Positions 34,257-45,187 are shown, counted from the stretch's first letter. The stretch: DNA of 64,000 nucleotides from Prosopocoilus inquinatus (GCA_036172665.1 CM069871.1:7192001-7256000), one strand, 5' to 3'. A program made the numbers and translations. Notes: generated from the letters alone by a model not told the origin.

Positions 34257-34575
34257 CAATTCATTTCTTAAAAGTATTATAAGTAATGAATTATTAAATT
34301 AAACGTTGTTACGCAGATTTTGTTAATGAAGTTCAGTTGTATCATGCCATGTCGATCTTACTTCATGAATTATATTTGTTTTGCGTTATATTTCATTTAA
34401 ATGAGTGTGTCGATATAAAATATAGCACCGAAAATCAATTATTGCTACGTTTCCTTACTTGTTAATGTAATATACAATGCGAAACCATGCGTGACGCTGA
34501 TATACACCTAGTGATACGTGACGTTTCTCTTTTGTATGAAAAAGAAATTAAAAGTAGGTTTCTTATCTCTCGCAG
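34257..34575. other. Non-genic DNA
   Basis: AT-rich and featureless up to a possible splice acceptor (TTATCTCTCGCAG) at 34563-34575. Confidence 0.4.
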
Positions 34576-34748
34576 GAAGTGATAACGCGCGTGTGTGTGT
34601 GGAAACAGTCGAATTTAAAACAATTTCCTGTCAAACACTTCTCGAATCGGAACAGGTTGACGAACTTTTTGCAGTTCATGTAAATTTGTGTCACAATTCG
34701 AGATCGCGTAGAAATTCGAACGCGCGTAATTATTTTCTAACTCGCGCG
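34576..34748 (+). CDS. Candidate internal exon, function unknown
   Basis: The acceptor TTTCTTATCTCTCGCAG precedes 34576 and the donor GTAAGT begins at 34749. The 173 bases between are open in a single frame (other frames have stops) and richer in CG dinucleotides than the surroundings. The encoded stretch contains VCVETVEF and SCQTLLESEQVDELF, then a serine/arginine-rich part. I recognise no domain. It could be a short coding exon or an untranslated exon with chance openness. Confidence 0.3.
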
Positions 34749-35445
34749 GTAAGTAGAGTTTCCTATTCATGTTAACGATTGTGTGTGTATGTACGTACTA
34801 TACGGCATGTTCCTCCTTTATTTGCAAGCGGCGAAATGTTCGCAACAATGACCGGGAGTGACCGGTAACTGTCACCGGGTCAAATTGGGACATCTACTTT
34901 CTAGAAATAATAATTTTTAATGATATTAACATACATACGTAGACAATACCTGGTAAAACGATTCTTGTCTTTATACGTCTGCGTTCTCTGCATACATTTT
35001 GTTTTCTTAACATTTCAATTTTAATATTATATGTAACTTATTTTCTGGGAAGGAGTTGATTTATGTTTTGCAATATAATCTATAGAAGTGTGTTTTATCT
35101 TGTGTGTAGATTACGCAAATTAATTCATCTCTACTGCAGTTTTTGTCATCAACTTTGACCATCGTGTAAATTTGCTGTGTCATAGAATTCGGTTTCCAAA
35201 TTGTATATAAACGGAACTTGAACATGAAGTGACATGGAAATGACCGCATCATTTCTTCCTCTTTGCACTCAGTGTCTTAGTATCTTTATTTTCTTTCTAA
35301 ATAAACAGAAAATTGGTGTACAGTAAGTTTGTCTAGTTTTTTGTTGTTTAAAATATTTTATCATTAGAGGGCGAAGTTACTACAGGCATTCAGTTATCTG
35401 TTTGCTACCAATATTGCTTATCAGATGAGGATGAACATGACTCCA
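34749..35445. other. Non-genic DNA
   Basis: AT-rich with a GTGTGTGTATGTAC microsatellite-like patch near 34780. Another GTAAGT word occurs at 35323 without a credible exon before it. Confidence 0.4.
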
Positions 35446-35454
35446 TCCTCGACT

Positions 35455-36282
35455 GGGGATGGGACGATTCGCAGTCGCCAACTCACCGTCGCCGATTCAC
35501 CGTCGCCAATTCGTCATAGAACCAATTCGTCGTCGATCCAATTTACCGTCCGCCCAATTCGCCGTCCCATGTTACTGCTTTATTTAGCTTGATAAAACAC
35601 TTTCTGGCCATTTTATATAATATCCAAGTTATACCTTCGAATTGAAGAAAATAACTATAATTTCAGTACGTTTCAAGTAAATTAAAATGGTCTTTACTAT
35701 TGTTTTTCTATTTCAAGTTAAAATAAATTCCTAATTACAGTGCGACTACCGTAAGGCACAAAATTACGAAAGAATTGGTGCTGTACGTAAACATAATCAT
35801 AATTCTATTTTTTTTTTTGAATGGAACCCCTTTTTCAATTTATAATTTTAAATGACGAGCTTTCATGAATCAATATTTTGAAAGCAGTCGACTTTTGATG
35901 TGTAGTGATTTTGATTGGTATGAAAATCAATATGATTTTGAGCAGAATCTGAAAATATAAAAAAGAAGAATTGGAGGGAACACCCTGAAGAATAAGAAAT
36001 ACTTCCTGGAAGACCAAATTTTTTTATCTGTTTCTTTATCTATGTATCACATTTAATTAATAACAAATTATTTTATTTTCCATTAATTATGTTAACTTCT
36101 TTATTTTATTTACATATAATTATCGGTATATTATTATTTGGATATGTACATGGACTTAAAACTTTAATCGCCGACGGCGAATTTACCGACGGCGAGTTTT
36201 CCGGCGGTGAATTGTACCTACGACGAATCGGCGACGGTGAATTGGCGACGACAAATCGGCGATGGCGAATTGTCCTAGACCC
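35455..36282. mobile_element. 828-bp non-autonomous transposon, 9-bp target duplication
   Basis: TCCTCGACT occurs at 35446-35454 and at 36283-36291, directly outside the ends. The termini are inverted: GGGGATGGGACGATTCGC at the left against GGGTCTAGGACAATTCGC on the minus strand at the right. Each end carries a subterminal array of short words of the CCGTCGCCAATTC type (35471-35572; complement at 36166-36270). The middle is AT-rich with no transposase. A 9-bp duplication fits Mutator-like or Merlin-like enzymes, and the superfamily is not certain. The 94-codon frame at 36089-36373 reads through the right array and is an artefact. Confidence 0.8.
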
Positions 36283-37480
36283 TCCTCGACTAGTGTCTAG
36301 TCAAGCCAGCCAATGGCTCCTCGCTTTGACATTTCAAGATCGAACGTCCACTAAATTTTATTCTATTTTTTAATGAACTAAATATTCATAAGGCTTTATA
36401 TGACTTCTTTTTTTATATTTAATAAATTTTTAATATAGATCAGTCAAAGAAACACGAAGTTAATGTAAAATTAGAGTAACAGTAGCACGTTAGGAACTAT
36501 TTCTGGTGGCACTTGGTGGAGCCAGGCAATTTAATTTCCTTAGAAAGCCGAAAGTGTAGCTATAAATACGGAACGAAATAAATTCGAACGTCCCACATCT
36601 GGGGCGTAAAACATTCCACATCGTGCGTATAATAAGTAAAACAGTTTCTGATATAATTTGAAGGTAGCCGAGCGATGTGAAAACGTATACCATCATATAT
36701 AATATTTAATTGGGTTCGTAATCTCATCGCCTCCCACGTGTCTGCTGTTGGTCTTTTCCGTATCGTCGTTCGGCGCTCACGTCCTTTTGATTGTCTTCGA
36801 TTGTCGCGTACGTCAGAGAAAGACGCAATGCACCAGCGTACGAAGAGAAAATCTTTGAAAAATGGTGATTCTATGGAACATTCGAGTGGCGCCAGACACC
36901 ATACATGCACATGACTATTGCTCACTTCAGTACATACGTTCGACTCTGGTCTCCATATATGACGAGTCTTTTGAATAAAACTAATTGCTTTGTGTTTTGA
37001 AATATACAACAAAGTAAAAAACAACATGTAGTAATCTCGTTCGGGCTCTCTTTGACTTGTTTAAATCCAGTCGGGGCCTTTTGATGTTGCATATACGAAT
37101 GTGGATAGATAAATTTTCGGCCGCCACTCTTCAATTTCATCAAGTAATCTATTAATAAGTCGTGATCTTTATTATTCCTCTAAATTAAATGAAAACGAAA
37201 TACTTTATAAGTAATTAGCTGTGGTAAACAATAAATTTATTAATGCGCACATAAATTTGGGCTTGCGCCAAGAGGTCATAACCTCTAAAACTGACAGCTT
37301 TTAATCTTTGTTTCATCATTGAAAGGACAGAGAAAGACGAAAACAACAAGTAATCGGGGTGAATATTTTCAAAATTTGCTCGTAAATCGTCTTAAAAGTA
37401 GTGAAATCCTATAGGAGAGTCCATTTTGGCTAAAACTGGAAGGTACCTCAATGACATGATGTTGATATTTATTTCTTCCC
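36283..37480. other. Non-genic DNA
   Basis: A 155-codon minus-strand frame (36560-37027) covers a locally G+C-richer patch at 36720-36850 but shows no domain. A short AGAGGT/ACCTCT palindrome lies near 37270. Confidence 0.45.
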
Positions 37481-37524
37481 AAGAACGCTAGAGTAAAAAC
37501 CATAGTTTTTACTCTAGCGTTCTT
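37481..37524. repeat. Perfect 20-bp hairpin at the edge of the retroelement locus
   Basis: AAGAACGCTAGAGTAAAAAC at 37481-37500 is the exact complement of 37505-37524, with a CATA loop. It abuts the left 150-bp inverted repeat of the next entry. Confidence 0.9.
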
Positions 37525-37704
37525 GTATATCATGTACTACTCTTTTACATCCATCGCCAGAACCAATAATATGTGATGGCCCTGTAATAACATGTTTTTT
37601 TTTTTTTAAATGCCATAAGGGCTGGCTGTGGAAAATACATTTCGGGCCATTGCTTGGTTTGTACACGTTTAGGAAGCTACCAGTACATCATATCTGACAT
37701 ATAG

Positions 37705-37961
37705 AGAATCTGACTCAGAAATTTAAACGTTGTTGAAGTATACATGAATTGTGCTAAGACCTGAATATATTTTCCATGGCATTTAAAAAAAAACACATGT
37801 TATAATGAATGGTTCAAAAAAAACACATGTTATAATGAATGGTTTATGAACCATTCATTATAACATGTGTTTTTTTTTTTAAATGCCATGGAAAATATAA
37901 TTCAGGTCTTAGCACCATTCATGTATACTTCAACAACGTTTAAATTTCTGAGTCAGATTCT
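37705..37961. repeat. Palindrome at the truncated 5' end of the gypsy element
   Basis: AGAATCTGACTCAGAAATTT at 37705 is the complement of the sequence ending at 37961, and the arms match for about 115 bp apart from a few bases and a 30-bp extra copy on the left. The word AACACATGTTATAATGAATGG is present twice in tandem on the left and once inverted on the right. The right arm runs straight into the protease frame, so the left arm looks like a copied-back duplicate of the element's own broken end. Confidence 0.85.
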
Positions 37962-38364
37962 GGATATGATAAATTCTGACGCGGCAATGTTTAATTTGTC
38001 TGATAAGAGAACCAAACTAATTGTATTACATGTTTCTTTAAATAATGTAGAGTATAAGATGGAATTGGATTCAGGCGCGGCGGTATCAGTAATCTGCAAA
38101 GATTATTGGGAAAACAATTTTAAAGAAGTTCCATTGTCAGAAACTAATTTAAAATTATTCAATTACTTGGGGGATAAAATTTGTCCATTAGGTAAACTTC
38201 AGATGGACCTAACATTTAACAATAAAACAAAGCCAATAAACTTTTACGTGGTAAACAACGGCGGACCTCCATTGTTAGGTCGCGACTTTATTTCAATTTT
38301 TAACATGGGATTTAAAGAATTAAATTTCTTGTCTTCAGTCGAATCACCAATTGATTATTTTTAA
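37867..38364 (+). pseudogene. Ty3/gypsy protease region (pol, first frame)
   Basis: Encodes the aspartic protease that cleaves the Gag-Pol polyprotein in the retroelement particle. The frame has 165 codons. The active-site triad D-S-G lies at residues 68-70 within MELDSGAAVSVI, and the conserved LLGRD flap-end motif is at 136-140. The first ATG and some 30 codons lie in the right arm of the palindrome and are not real gag sequence, so the natural start is lost. The frame ends at a T-run near 38356 and the homologous polyprotein continues in another frame from about 38357. I read this as a 1-nt change rather than a programmed shift, because gypsy protease and reverse transcriptase are usually in one frame. 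Confidence 0.85.
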
Positions 38365-40390
38365 ACGGAAGTATCCCGATGTATTTTCGGACAAGTTGGG
38401 CACGTTTACTACTGGCAAATTAACGTTATATCTTGAAGACAACGCGATTCCAAAATTTTATAAACCGCGACCATTACCTTACTCTATTAAAAAGAAAGTT
38501 GAGGAGGAAATTAATCGGTTAATTGATTGCGGAATATTAATACCAACTGAGTACAGTGAATGGGGCACACCAATTGTTCCGGTTTTAAAAGGTGACAAAA
38601 CCGTTCGATTGTGCGGTGACTACAAAGTTACTTTAAATCGGCATTTGCGAGTTGATAAATATCCCTTACCGCTTATTGATGACTTATTTGCGCAGCTTAA
38701 AAACGGAGTTCAATTTTCCAAAATAGATTTAAGTCATGCGTATCAACAAGTCTTACTGGATGAGAAATCGCAAAAGTTAACCACAATCTCAACGCATAAG
38801 GGGCTATTTTATTACAGCAGATTACCGTATGGGGTAAGTTCAGCCCCAAGTCAATTTCAACGGATCATGGACAAAATGTTATGCGGAATTGACGGAGTAA
38901 TGGTTTTTTTGGATGACATCTTAATTACAGGTGGCAATAAAAAGGAGCACATGTTAAGACTCAGTAAGGTTTTTGATCGCCTAAACAAAAATAGGTTCAC
39001 TATAAATGAAAATAAATGTTCTTTTTTTAAAGACTCGATAAGTTATTTGGGTTTCTTAATAGACAAGAATGGTTTACATAAATGTCCCGAAAAAGTTAAA
39101 GCTATTCGCGAATTACCGACTCCGGAAAATGTTACGCAATTAAAAAGTTTTTTGGGATCAGTTTGTTATTATCATCGGTTTTTACCTTCAATGCCCGATG
39201 TATTGCATCCACTGTATGAGTTAATAAAAAAAGAGGTACCGTGGAAATGGACTAGAGAGTGTGACATTTCTTTTAATAAAATTCGCGAACAGTTATCTTC
39301 ACCAAATTTTTTAGTGCACTATGATCCGAAATTAGAATTAAATTTAACCGTGGACGCCTCAAATTATGGTCTCGGGGCAATTTTGTCACATGTTTACCCA
39401 TCGGGAATGGAAAGACCGATTGCTTACGCGTCGCGAACCTTATCTGCACCAGAAAGACGGTATTCGCAGATTGATAAGGAAGCTCTAGCAATAGTTTTTG
39501 GCGTAAAAAAATTCCACCAGTACGTTTACGGTAGGAAATTTAATTTATTTACAGATCATAAACCGTTAGTTGCTATATTTGGTCCTAAAAATAGCATCCC
39601 GATAATGGCTGCAAATAGGTTACAACGGTATGCATTATTTTTATTGAATTACAATTTCAGTATTGTTCACATTAAATCAAAAAATAATTATGCTGACTTT
39701 TTGTCTCGACTTCCAGTGAAAACGGATAACGATTTCAAATATAGCAACAAAGTATATAATTACGTAAATTATTTTACGGATAACACGAATTTGACATTAA
39801 ATTGCGATTCTATTCGAAATGAAATAAAAAATGACCCGATTTTAACAAAAATCTATGACTATGTAATGAATGGTTGGCCTTCTGCGGTCGAGGAGAATGA
39901 AATTAAATCATTTTTTCATAGACGCGATGAAATAAATATCGAAGATGATATTCTTTTATGGGGTTTCAGAGTACCCAAAACACTTCAATCCTTAATATTG
40001 CAAGAATTACATATTGGTCATATGGGAGTAATTAAGATGAAGTTATTTGCACGATCTCATGTATGGTGGCCTAGCCTAAACAAGGACATCGAAAAAATTT
40101 CCAAGGACTGTTTAGTTTGCTCCAAGATCCAAAATAATCCACCGAAAGATGTTTTAAAACCTTGGCCCGTTGCTGCAGAACCATGGGAAAGAGTTCACGT
40201 AGATTTTCTAGGTCCTTTACAAAATAAAAGTTTTTTGGTCTTAATAGATTCTTTTTCAACATGGCCCGAAGTTTACGTAATGAGCAATATTACAACAGCA
40301 AGTACTTTAAATCAATTAAGGGATTGTTTTGCTAGATTTGGACTTCCGAGAACTTTGGTCTCTGACAATGGACCCCAATTCAAATCATGA
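38351..40390 (+). pseudogene. Ty3/gypsy reverse transcriptase, RNase H and integrase N-part (pol, second frame)
   Basis: A 679-codon frame copies the element RNA to DNA and starts integration. Reverse transcriptase: KYPDVFSD lead (residues 7-14), first catalytic Asp in SKIDLSHAY (126), LPYGVSSAP (158-166) and the polymerase motif VFLDDI with Asp 188 and 189. RNase H: VDASNYGLGA near 333, EALAIVFG and TDHKPL further on. Integrase: His-His-Cys-Cys zinc finger from about 553 to 588 (LHIGHMG, then CLVCSK), first catalytic Asp in HVDFLGP near 617, second in SDNGPQF near 671. The frame then breaks. The W-P-W/P-W-R-like stretch before HVDF recalls the mag clade of insect gypsy elements; this is inference. 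There are no internal stops, so decay is recent. Confidence 0.93.
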
Positions 40391-40910
40391 ATTTTCTGAG
40401 TTTCTAGCGTCAAATAATATTAAGCACGTAACTTCACCACCTTACCACCCTTCTTCAAATGGTTTGGCGGAGAATTTTGTTAAAACTTTAAAAAGTTTTT
40501 TACTAAAACAATTAAATACATGTAAAACTATAAATTTTCAACGTGAAATATCTAATTTTTTATTAATGTATCGTAACACTGAACACTGTAGCACTGGAGA
40601 AACTCCGGCTCGAATTATGTTCTGCAGACCTCTCAGAACGAGATTAGATTTAATAAATCCATCCACGCATAGGAGAGAAAATAAAACAAGACACAATATA
40701 AAGAAAAATTTAGAAAACAGTCAGAAAAAGAACAAAAAATTTTACCGGGGAAAAATAAAATCCAGATTTTCTCCAGGCCAGCATGTATTGGTTAAGGACT
40801 ACAGATATTCAAAACCATGCTGGACAGGTGGTATTATTTCAAAAACCTGGGGTAGGCAAGTATACGAGGTAACGCTACCAAATTCTGAACTTAAGTGGAA
40901 ACGACGCTGA
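40388..40910 (+). pseudogene. Integrase C-terminal part (pol, third frame)
   Basis: Integrase continues here in a different frame. The third catalytic residue (Glu of the D,D-35-E set) is in NGLAENFVK, encoded at 40470-40472. A basic region follows, then a GPY/F-like module at about 40780-40905 (GQHVLVKDYR, then W-TGGIISK). The break at 40388 leaves spacing one residue short of the family norm, so bases were lost or gained there. The frame stops at 40908. Confidence 0.85.
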
Positions 40911-41169
40911 CCAAATTATAGCGAAAGATTCACCTGAAGTCAATAAAAATATTGAACAGAATTTGATAGATCCCTCTGTTACGGTTAACAAAGAAGTAGT
41001 TGGTTTACCAGAAAATAATAATTCAAATCTTAATGACAATGCCGAATCAAATTTAAAAGTAAACAATTCATCATTATCTTCAAATTCTGATATACCATCT
41101 ACATCTTTGGATACTCCAGTAAGGCCACAGCGTGTGCGAAAAAGGCCATGCAGGTTGCAATACAATTAA
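40906..41169 (+). pseudogene. Integrase tail (pol, fourth segment)
   Basis: A further shift moves the reading into another frame from about 40906. The segment opens with ADQII, completing the GPY/F module, continues through an Asn/Ser-rich linker, and ends in a basic Arg/Pro-rich tail (PVRPQRVRKRP) before a stop at 41167-41169. Such basic tails close many gypsy polyproteins. No envelope gene follows. Confidence 0.75.
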
Positions 41170-41233
41170 TAGGTTTAAGTTTCGTTTTTAGGCGAGTTGT
41201 TTGCTTTTTTGTTATTTGCACCATTTTCTGTTT

Positions 41234-41402
41234 AAAGGGGAAGAAGTGTACTATTGGTTTAAATTGCGCTTGTGCGCGCACGCATTTTGGGGGTAATAAT
41301 AAAAACAGGAAATATAGTTGATCAGTGTATTATGGGCAATTAGCACTCAATAAACCTGTTGCTTACCTGTGTACCATTTTAATTAATTTCCCTACCAAAA
41401 CG
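41234..41402 (+). mobile_element. Polypurine tract and 3' LTR-like end
   Basis: AAAGGGGAAGAAG at 41234-41246 fits a polypurine tract, the primer site for plus-strand synthesis, and is followed at once by TGTACTATTGG, a usual LTR start. An AATAAA polyadenylation signal lies at 41349-41354. The LTR end is not certain; the inverted repeat begins near 41414. No matching 5' LTR is seen in the window, so the element cannot be completed from here. Confidence 0.65.
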
Positions 41403-41562
41403 TCAGAGGTAGCTTCTTAAACGTGTACAAACCAAGCAATGGCCCGAAATGTATTTTTCACAGCCAGCCCTTATGGCATTTAAAAAAAAAACACATGTTA
41501 TTACAGGGCCATCACATATTATTGGTTCTGGCGATGGTTGTAAGAGAATAGTACATGATATA

Positions 41563-43460
41563 CTGACACAACCTGTATACAGTATTCCCGATTTAAAAAT
41601 ACATTTTATATGCAAAGCAGGTATGTAGTTAACAATAATAAAAATGCCAGGAGTAATGGGTGTAAAGCAGAGCAAATAATTTACGAGTAAATTCTAATTT
41701 GCAGTACAGTTAAGTGGTACGCCAAGGTGAAGAGAGAAGCCCCGAAGGCAGCCAAATAAGGAAACTATTATTGCGCGGAGACGCCCGATAAAATAGAGCA
41801 AGACGACTTCTTCTTGATTGGGGGGAACTGAAGTATTTATTAATTCGGAACCGAATGCTTAATTGGCATACTTATGGGGCGAGAGAGAGAGACTGGCCAG
41901 TGGTTCATTTAACTGTCTTATCTAAAAAATTTATCTATGAATGATCTAACAATCGATTTGAAAGTGAGCTTTCTTAATCGTACTTACTGTGCTTTGGTTT
42001 ATTTCAAACATATACAATCAGAATTAAAAATAATATCTTCCCAAAAGTGATTCTGTTTGCTATAAATTTTTTTTTGCAATTTTTTATTGGGATGACATTA
42101 CTTTTAATCCCGATTGTACATCTTCCTTATTTCATAATGAAAAAGACTTAATCTTAATAACTCTGATATTAATTTATACTTAAGTAAGGTTCTTTTGTCC
42201 AATCAAAATTTGTAAAACACTATTTACGGAGTGTTTAGGAAATCAGTTTGACAGAGCAAGCTGCTGTTTAAGAAGGTTGTACATAATCGCTTTCTGCCTT
42301 TCTCAGTACATAATAATAATAATAAACGTGCAAGGTTTTATTAACACGGATTATCTTAATCGATGAATATTCGCCTGTGTGGTTCTTACACTCTCCTCCT
42401 GGCAGGGGGACTTTGAAATAATCAATGTCTGTGACAGATACAACCTTCAGCGTTGACTCTAATCAATACAACACATTTGTTTCCTTTCAGAACCGTTTAC
42501 ACAGGACGTTTTTGTTTCTGTTTTATGCTAATTATGATCGGCTCGTACGAGTCAATCAATTTACGAGCACGTGCACTTTAATGAAAGCTTAATTATTCGA
42601 GTATTTGAGGCGGTGGAAACCACGAAAAGTCACTTCGGCTTTTTGTTGTTTGCTTTTTATAACAGGTTCTGTAAAAGACTTGTTTTATATAAATACGAAA
42701 ATATCTCTTTTACTTATTATACTTTCAGACAAGGCGTTACTTCGCTGAAGTACCATCTCTTCAAATTGTTTTATTAGTTTTTTATTGGCTGTGAAAACCG
42801 GGATTCAATTCCTAAAACCAGCACTGCATTGCTTACTTCGTTCTTAATTTTCAATCGTTGATTGTTTACTTTGATAGTAAGGTAAGAACTATGAGCTTTT
42901 ACAAGAGAACCGCATCACCCCGTATAGTAGTTACTTGAATAAACTTCGTCAATTTTTTTTCTTTTATAGTTGAAAATTAAAGCTTGAACTCAGGCGTTTG
43001 ATTCGGTTTTAAAACGTACGTAAGCATTCCACCTCCTATTCCTCTTCCTCCTCCTCCACCACAACTGCACAAAATCGATTAGTCATGTTATCTATCCTTC
43101 GGAAAAAAAGGAGTCAAATAGCGGGTGGCCGATGACGTAATATCAAAGCACGTGTTTGGGTGAATTCGGCGTGTGCAGATGGCCACATATGCCGATGAGT
43201 TTCAAAAATACCCGGGTATTAATGTTTGCGTTCGCGTTCGCCTCTTCGTCCAAGCCGTTGTCTCACCATCCAAAAGAGAGAAAGAGGAGAAGCCGTCAAG
43301 TGGACGGAAATTATTCGGTTGTATGTACTTACATGGCGTTAACTTTCCAGTTGACTTGCTTCTTATTAATTTTTGTTTTGAGTTCGAAAGGGTTAGTCAC
43401 AATCGATTCAATAAAATTATTGCTTTTTGCAATAAAGTCGAAACCTTGTATATGTATTTA
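41563..43460. other. Non-genic DNA
   Basis: A GAGAGA run lies at 41881-41893. An open frame from 43173 runs into the 182-bp array and has no known domain. Nothing else is recognised. Confidence 0.45.
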
Positions 43461-44371
43461 AGGGTTCCACACACCCAAACGGTTGCGGTGGCGGTGGATC
43501 GCAAATTCCTGCGTCTTCAAGCTGCCAAACGCCAAATCTTCCGAACACCAGAATCAATCAAGAAGGTTTATTGATTTTGGAAGGAAGTATCGATTAGAGG
43601 GTTGCCTTAAAACCTAATTTTTGAGTAGTTATTGTAGTTTTAAGGGCTCCACACACCGAAACAGTTGCGGTGGCAGTGCATCGCAAATTCTTGCGTCTTC
43701 AAGCTGCCAAACGCCAAATTTTCCAAACACCAGAATCAATCAAGAAAGTTTATTGATTTTGGAAGGAAGTATCGATTAGAGGGTTGCCTTAAAACCTAAT
43801 TTTTGAGTAGTTATTGTAGTTTTAAGAGCTCCACACACCGAAACGGTTGCGGTGGTGGTGGATCGCAAATTCCTGCGTCTTCAAGCTGCCAAACGCCAAA
43901 TTTGCCAAACACCAGAATCAATCAAGAAGGTTTATTGATTTTGGAAGGAAGTATCGATTAGAGGGTTGCCTTAAAACCTAATTTTTGAGTAGTTATTTTA
44001 GTTTTAAGGGCTCCACACACCGAAACGGTTGCGGTGGTGGTGGATCGCAAATTCCTGCGTCTTCAAGCTGCCAAACGCCAAATTTTCCAAACACCAGAAT
44101 CAATCAAGAAGGTTTATTGATTTTGGAAGGAAGTATCGATTAGAGGGTTGCCTTAAAACCTAATTTTTGAGTAGTTATTGTAGTTTTAAGGGCTCCACAC
44201 ACCGAAACGGTTGCGGTGGCAGTGGATCGCAAATTCCTGCGTCTTCAAGCTGCCAAACGCCAAATTTTCCAAACACCAGAATCAATCAAGAAGGTTTATT
44301 GATTTCGCAAGGAAGAATCGATTAGAGGGTTGCCTTAAAACCTAATTTTTGAGTAGTTATTGCAGTTTTAA
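43461..44371. repeat. 182-bp tandem array, 5 copies
   Basis: AGGG(T/C)TCCACACAC recurs at 43461, 43643, 43825, 44007 and 44189, an exact 182-bp period with very few substitutions. Each unit starts with a GGTTGCGGTGG-type G-rich word and contains CAATCAAGAAGGTTTATTGA. Copy-to-copy identity is high, which implies recent amplification or homogenisation. No continuous frame. Confidence 0.95.
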
Positions 44372-44939
44372 TAGAAAATCCGAGGGAACAAAAATGTTTA
44401 GCTTCTTGCGGATATTAGCTAAACTGTACAAAATTATCAGAAAATTAAAGTCAGAGGAGAAAAAGCGCGAAGTGGAAATAAAAGAATAAACCAAAAATTG
44501 GGGGCAAGGAATCGAAATTTGCGAAGGTTAGTAAAATTGTGCACCGGGGTGTAACAATAGAAGAAAAAAGGGAAGAAGGAGAAGAAATACATTGTTGAAA
44601 ATTAAAAAATGTATCTGAAAACACGGAAAAATATAGATTTTTGCATTAAATAAAGCAGAGGGAAAGAAAACTGGCAGCTGGTTGGAGGAGAAAGACAAAC
44701 TAGAGGAAATGTATATGAACCAGAAATGAGTACTTTCGGCTACGCCCAGAGAATAGGACATATGGAGAGGATAACCAGAGAGAGGACTTTGACAAAAAGA
44801 TCAATTGTCAAAAGAAGAATAAGACGATTCGACGCGCAATACCATTTTTAATCTTCCTGATTTTTTATTGATATCGTTTTTTTACTATATTTTCTTATGC
44901 TTGGTTGTCTACAGTTATTTTTGTTTTTGCATCGATTTT
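44372..44939. other. Purine-rich non-genic DNA
   Basis: The plus strand is rich in GAAGAA, GGAAGAAGG and GAGG words, like 3840-4260 and 45188-46740. No gene. Confidence 0.5.
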
Positions 44940-44940
44940 T

Positions 44941-45187
44941 ATTCAACAATCCAAGTGATAAGCGGACCGGCCTTGCAATCACGAGTTTGTGGGTTCGAAC
45001 CACGCTCGATTTCATTTTCGGGGACTCTTAGTGTTGAGGAGAGAGAAATCAATCTGCTTCCCCTTCAACAGCGAGGAGGTTTCGAAGTAACAAAACCACG
45101 GATACATGGACGCACAAAAATACACCCCAGCCCTTCCCACAAGTAGTCAATGACTTAAGATTCCAAAGCCCCTACAGATAAAAAAAA
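44941..45187 (+). mobile_element. tRNA-derived SINE-like element
   Basis: At 44950-45004 the sequence has a tRNA-like head: AAGTGATAAGCGG (A-box-like D arm), CCTTGCAATC (an anticodon-loop-like TGC), and GTGGGTTCGAACCAC, a perfect T arm with the GGTTCGAAC B box (44992-45000). About 170 bases of unrelated body follow and end at an A-rich GATAAAAAAAACTT. RNA polymerase III promoters of this layout drive SINEs. No acceptor-stem pairing supports a functional tRNA gene, and no target duplication was identified. Confidence 0.5.

Larger units (their letters stand above)
37526..41562. mobile_element. Ty3/gypsy-containing locus bounded by 150-bp inverted repeats
   Basis: About 37526-37682 (TATATCATGTACTA, CGCCAGAACCAATAATATGTG, GGGCCATTGCTTGGTTTGTA) is inverted at 41414-41562. 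Between them lie a 5' palindrome, a broken pol and a single 3' LTR-like end. LTR retrotransposons normally have direct, not inverted, terminal repeats, so the inverted arms belong to an older foldback or to an inverted duplication at the insertion site. No gag and no 5' LTR are present. Confidence 0.8.

Noticed and set aside
36089..36373. 94-codon frame with repeated D-G-E-F-like words
   Set aside because: It is a read-through of the transposon's subterminal minisatellite; the repeat explains the motif.
36560..37027. 155-codon minus-strand frame
   Set aside because: No domain or splice sites. It is the longest non-repeat frame on that strand but has AT-driven composition at both ends.
38351..38364. 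Programmed frameshift between protease and reverse transcriptase
   Set aside because: Two more frame breaks occur downstream (40388, about 40906), and the element lacks gag and a 5' LTR, so ordinary decay is the simpler reading.
43173..43574. 133-codon plus-strand frame
   Set aside because: The first part looks moderately protein-like, but the end is 182-bp satellite sequence and no domain is recognised.
44941..45010. Functional tRNA gene
   Set aside because: A good T arm is present, but no acceptor stem could be paired and a non-tRNA body follows.
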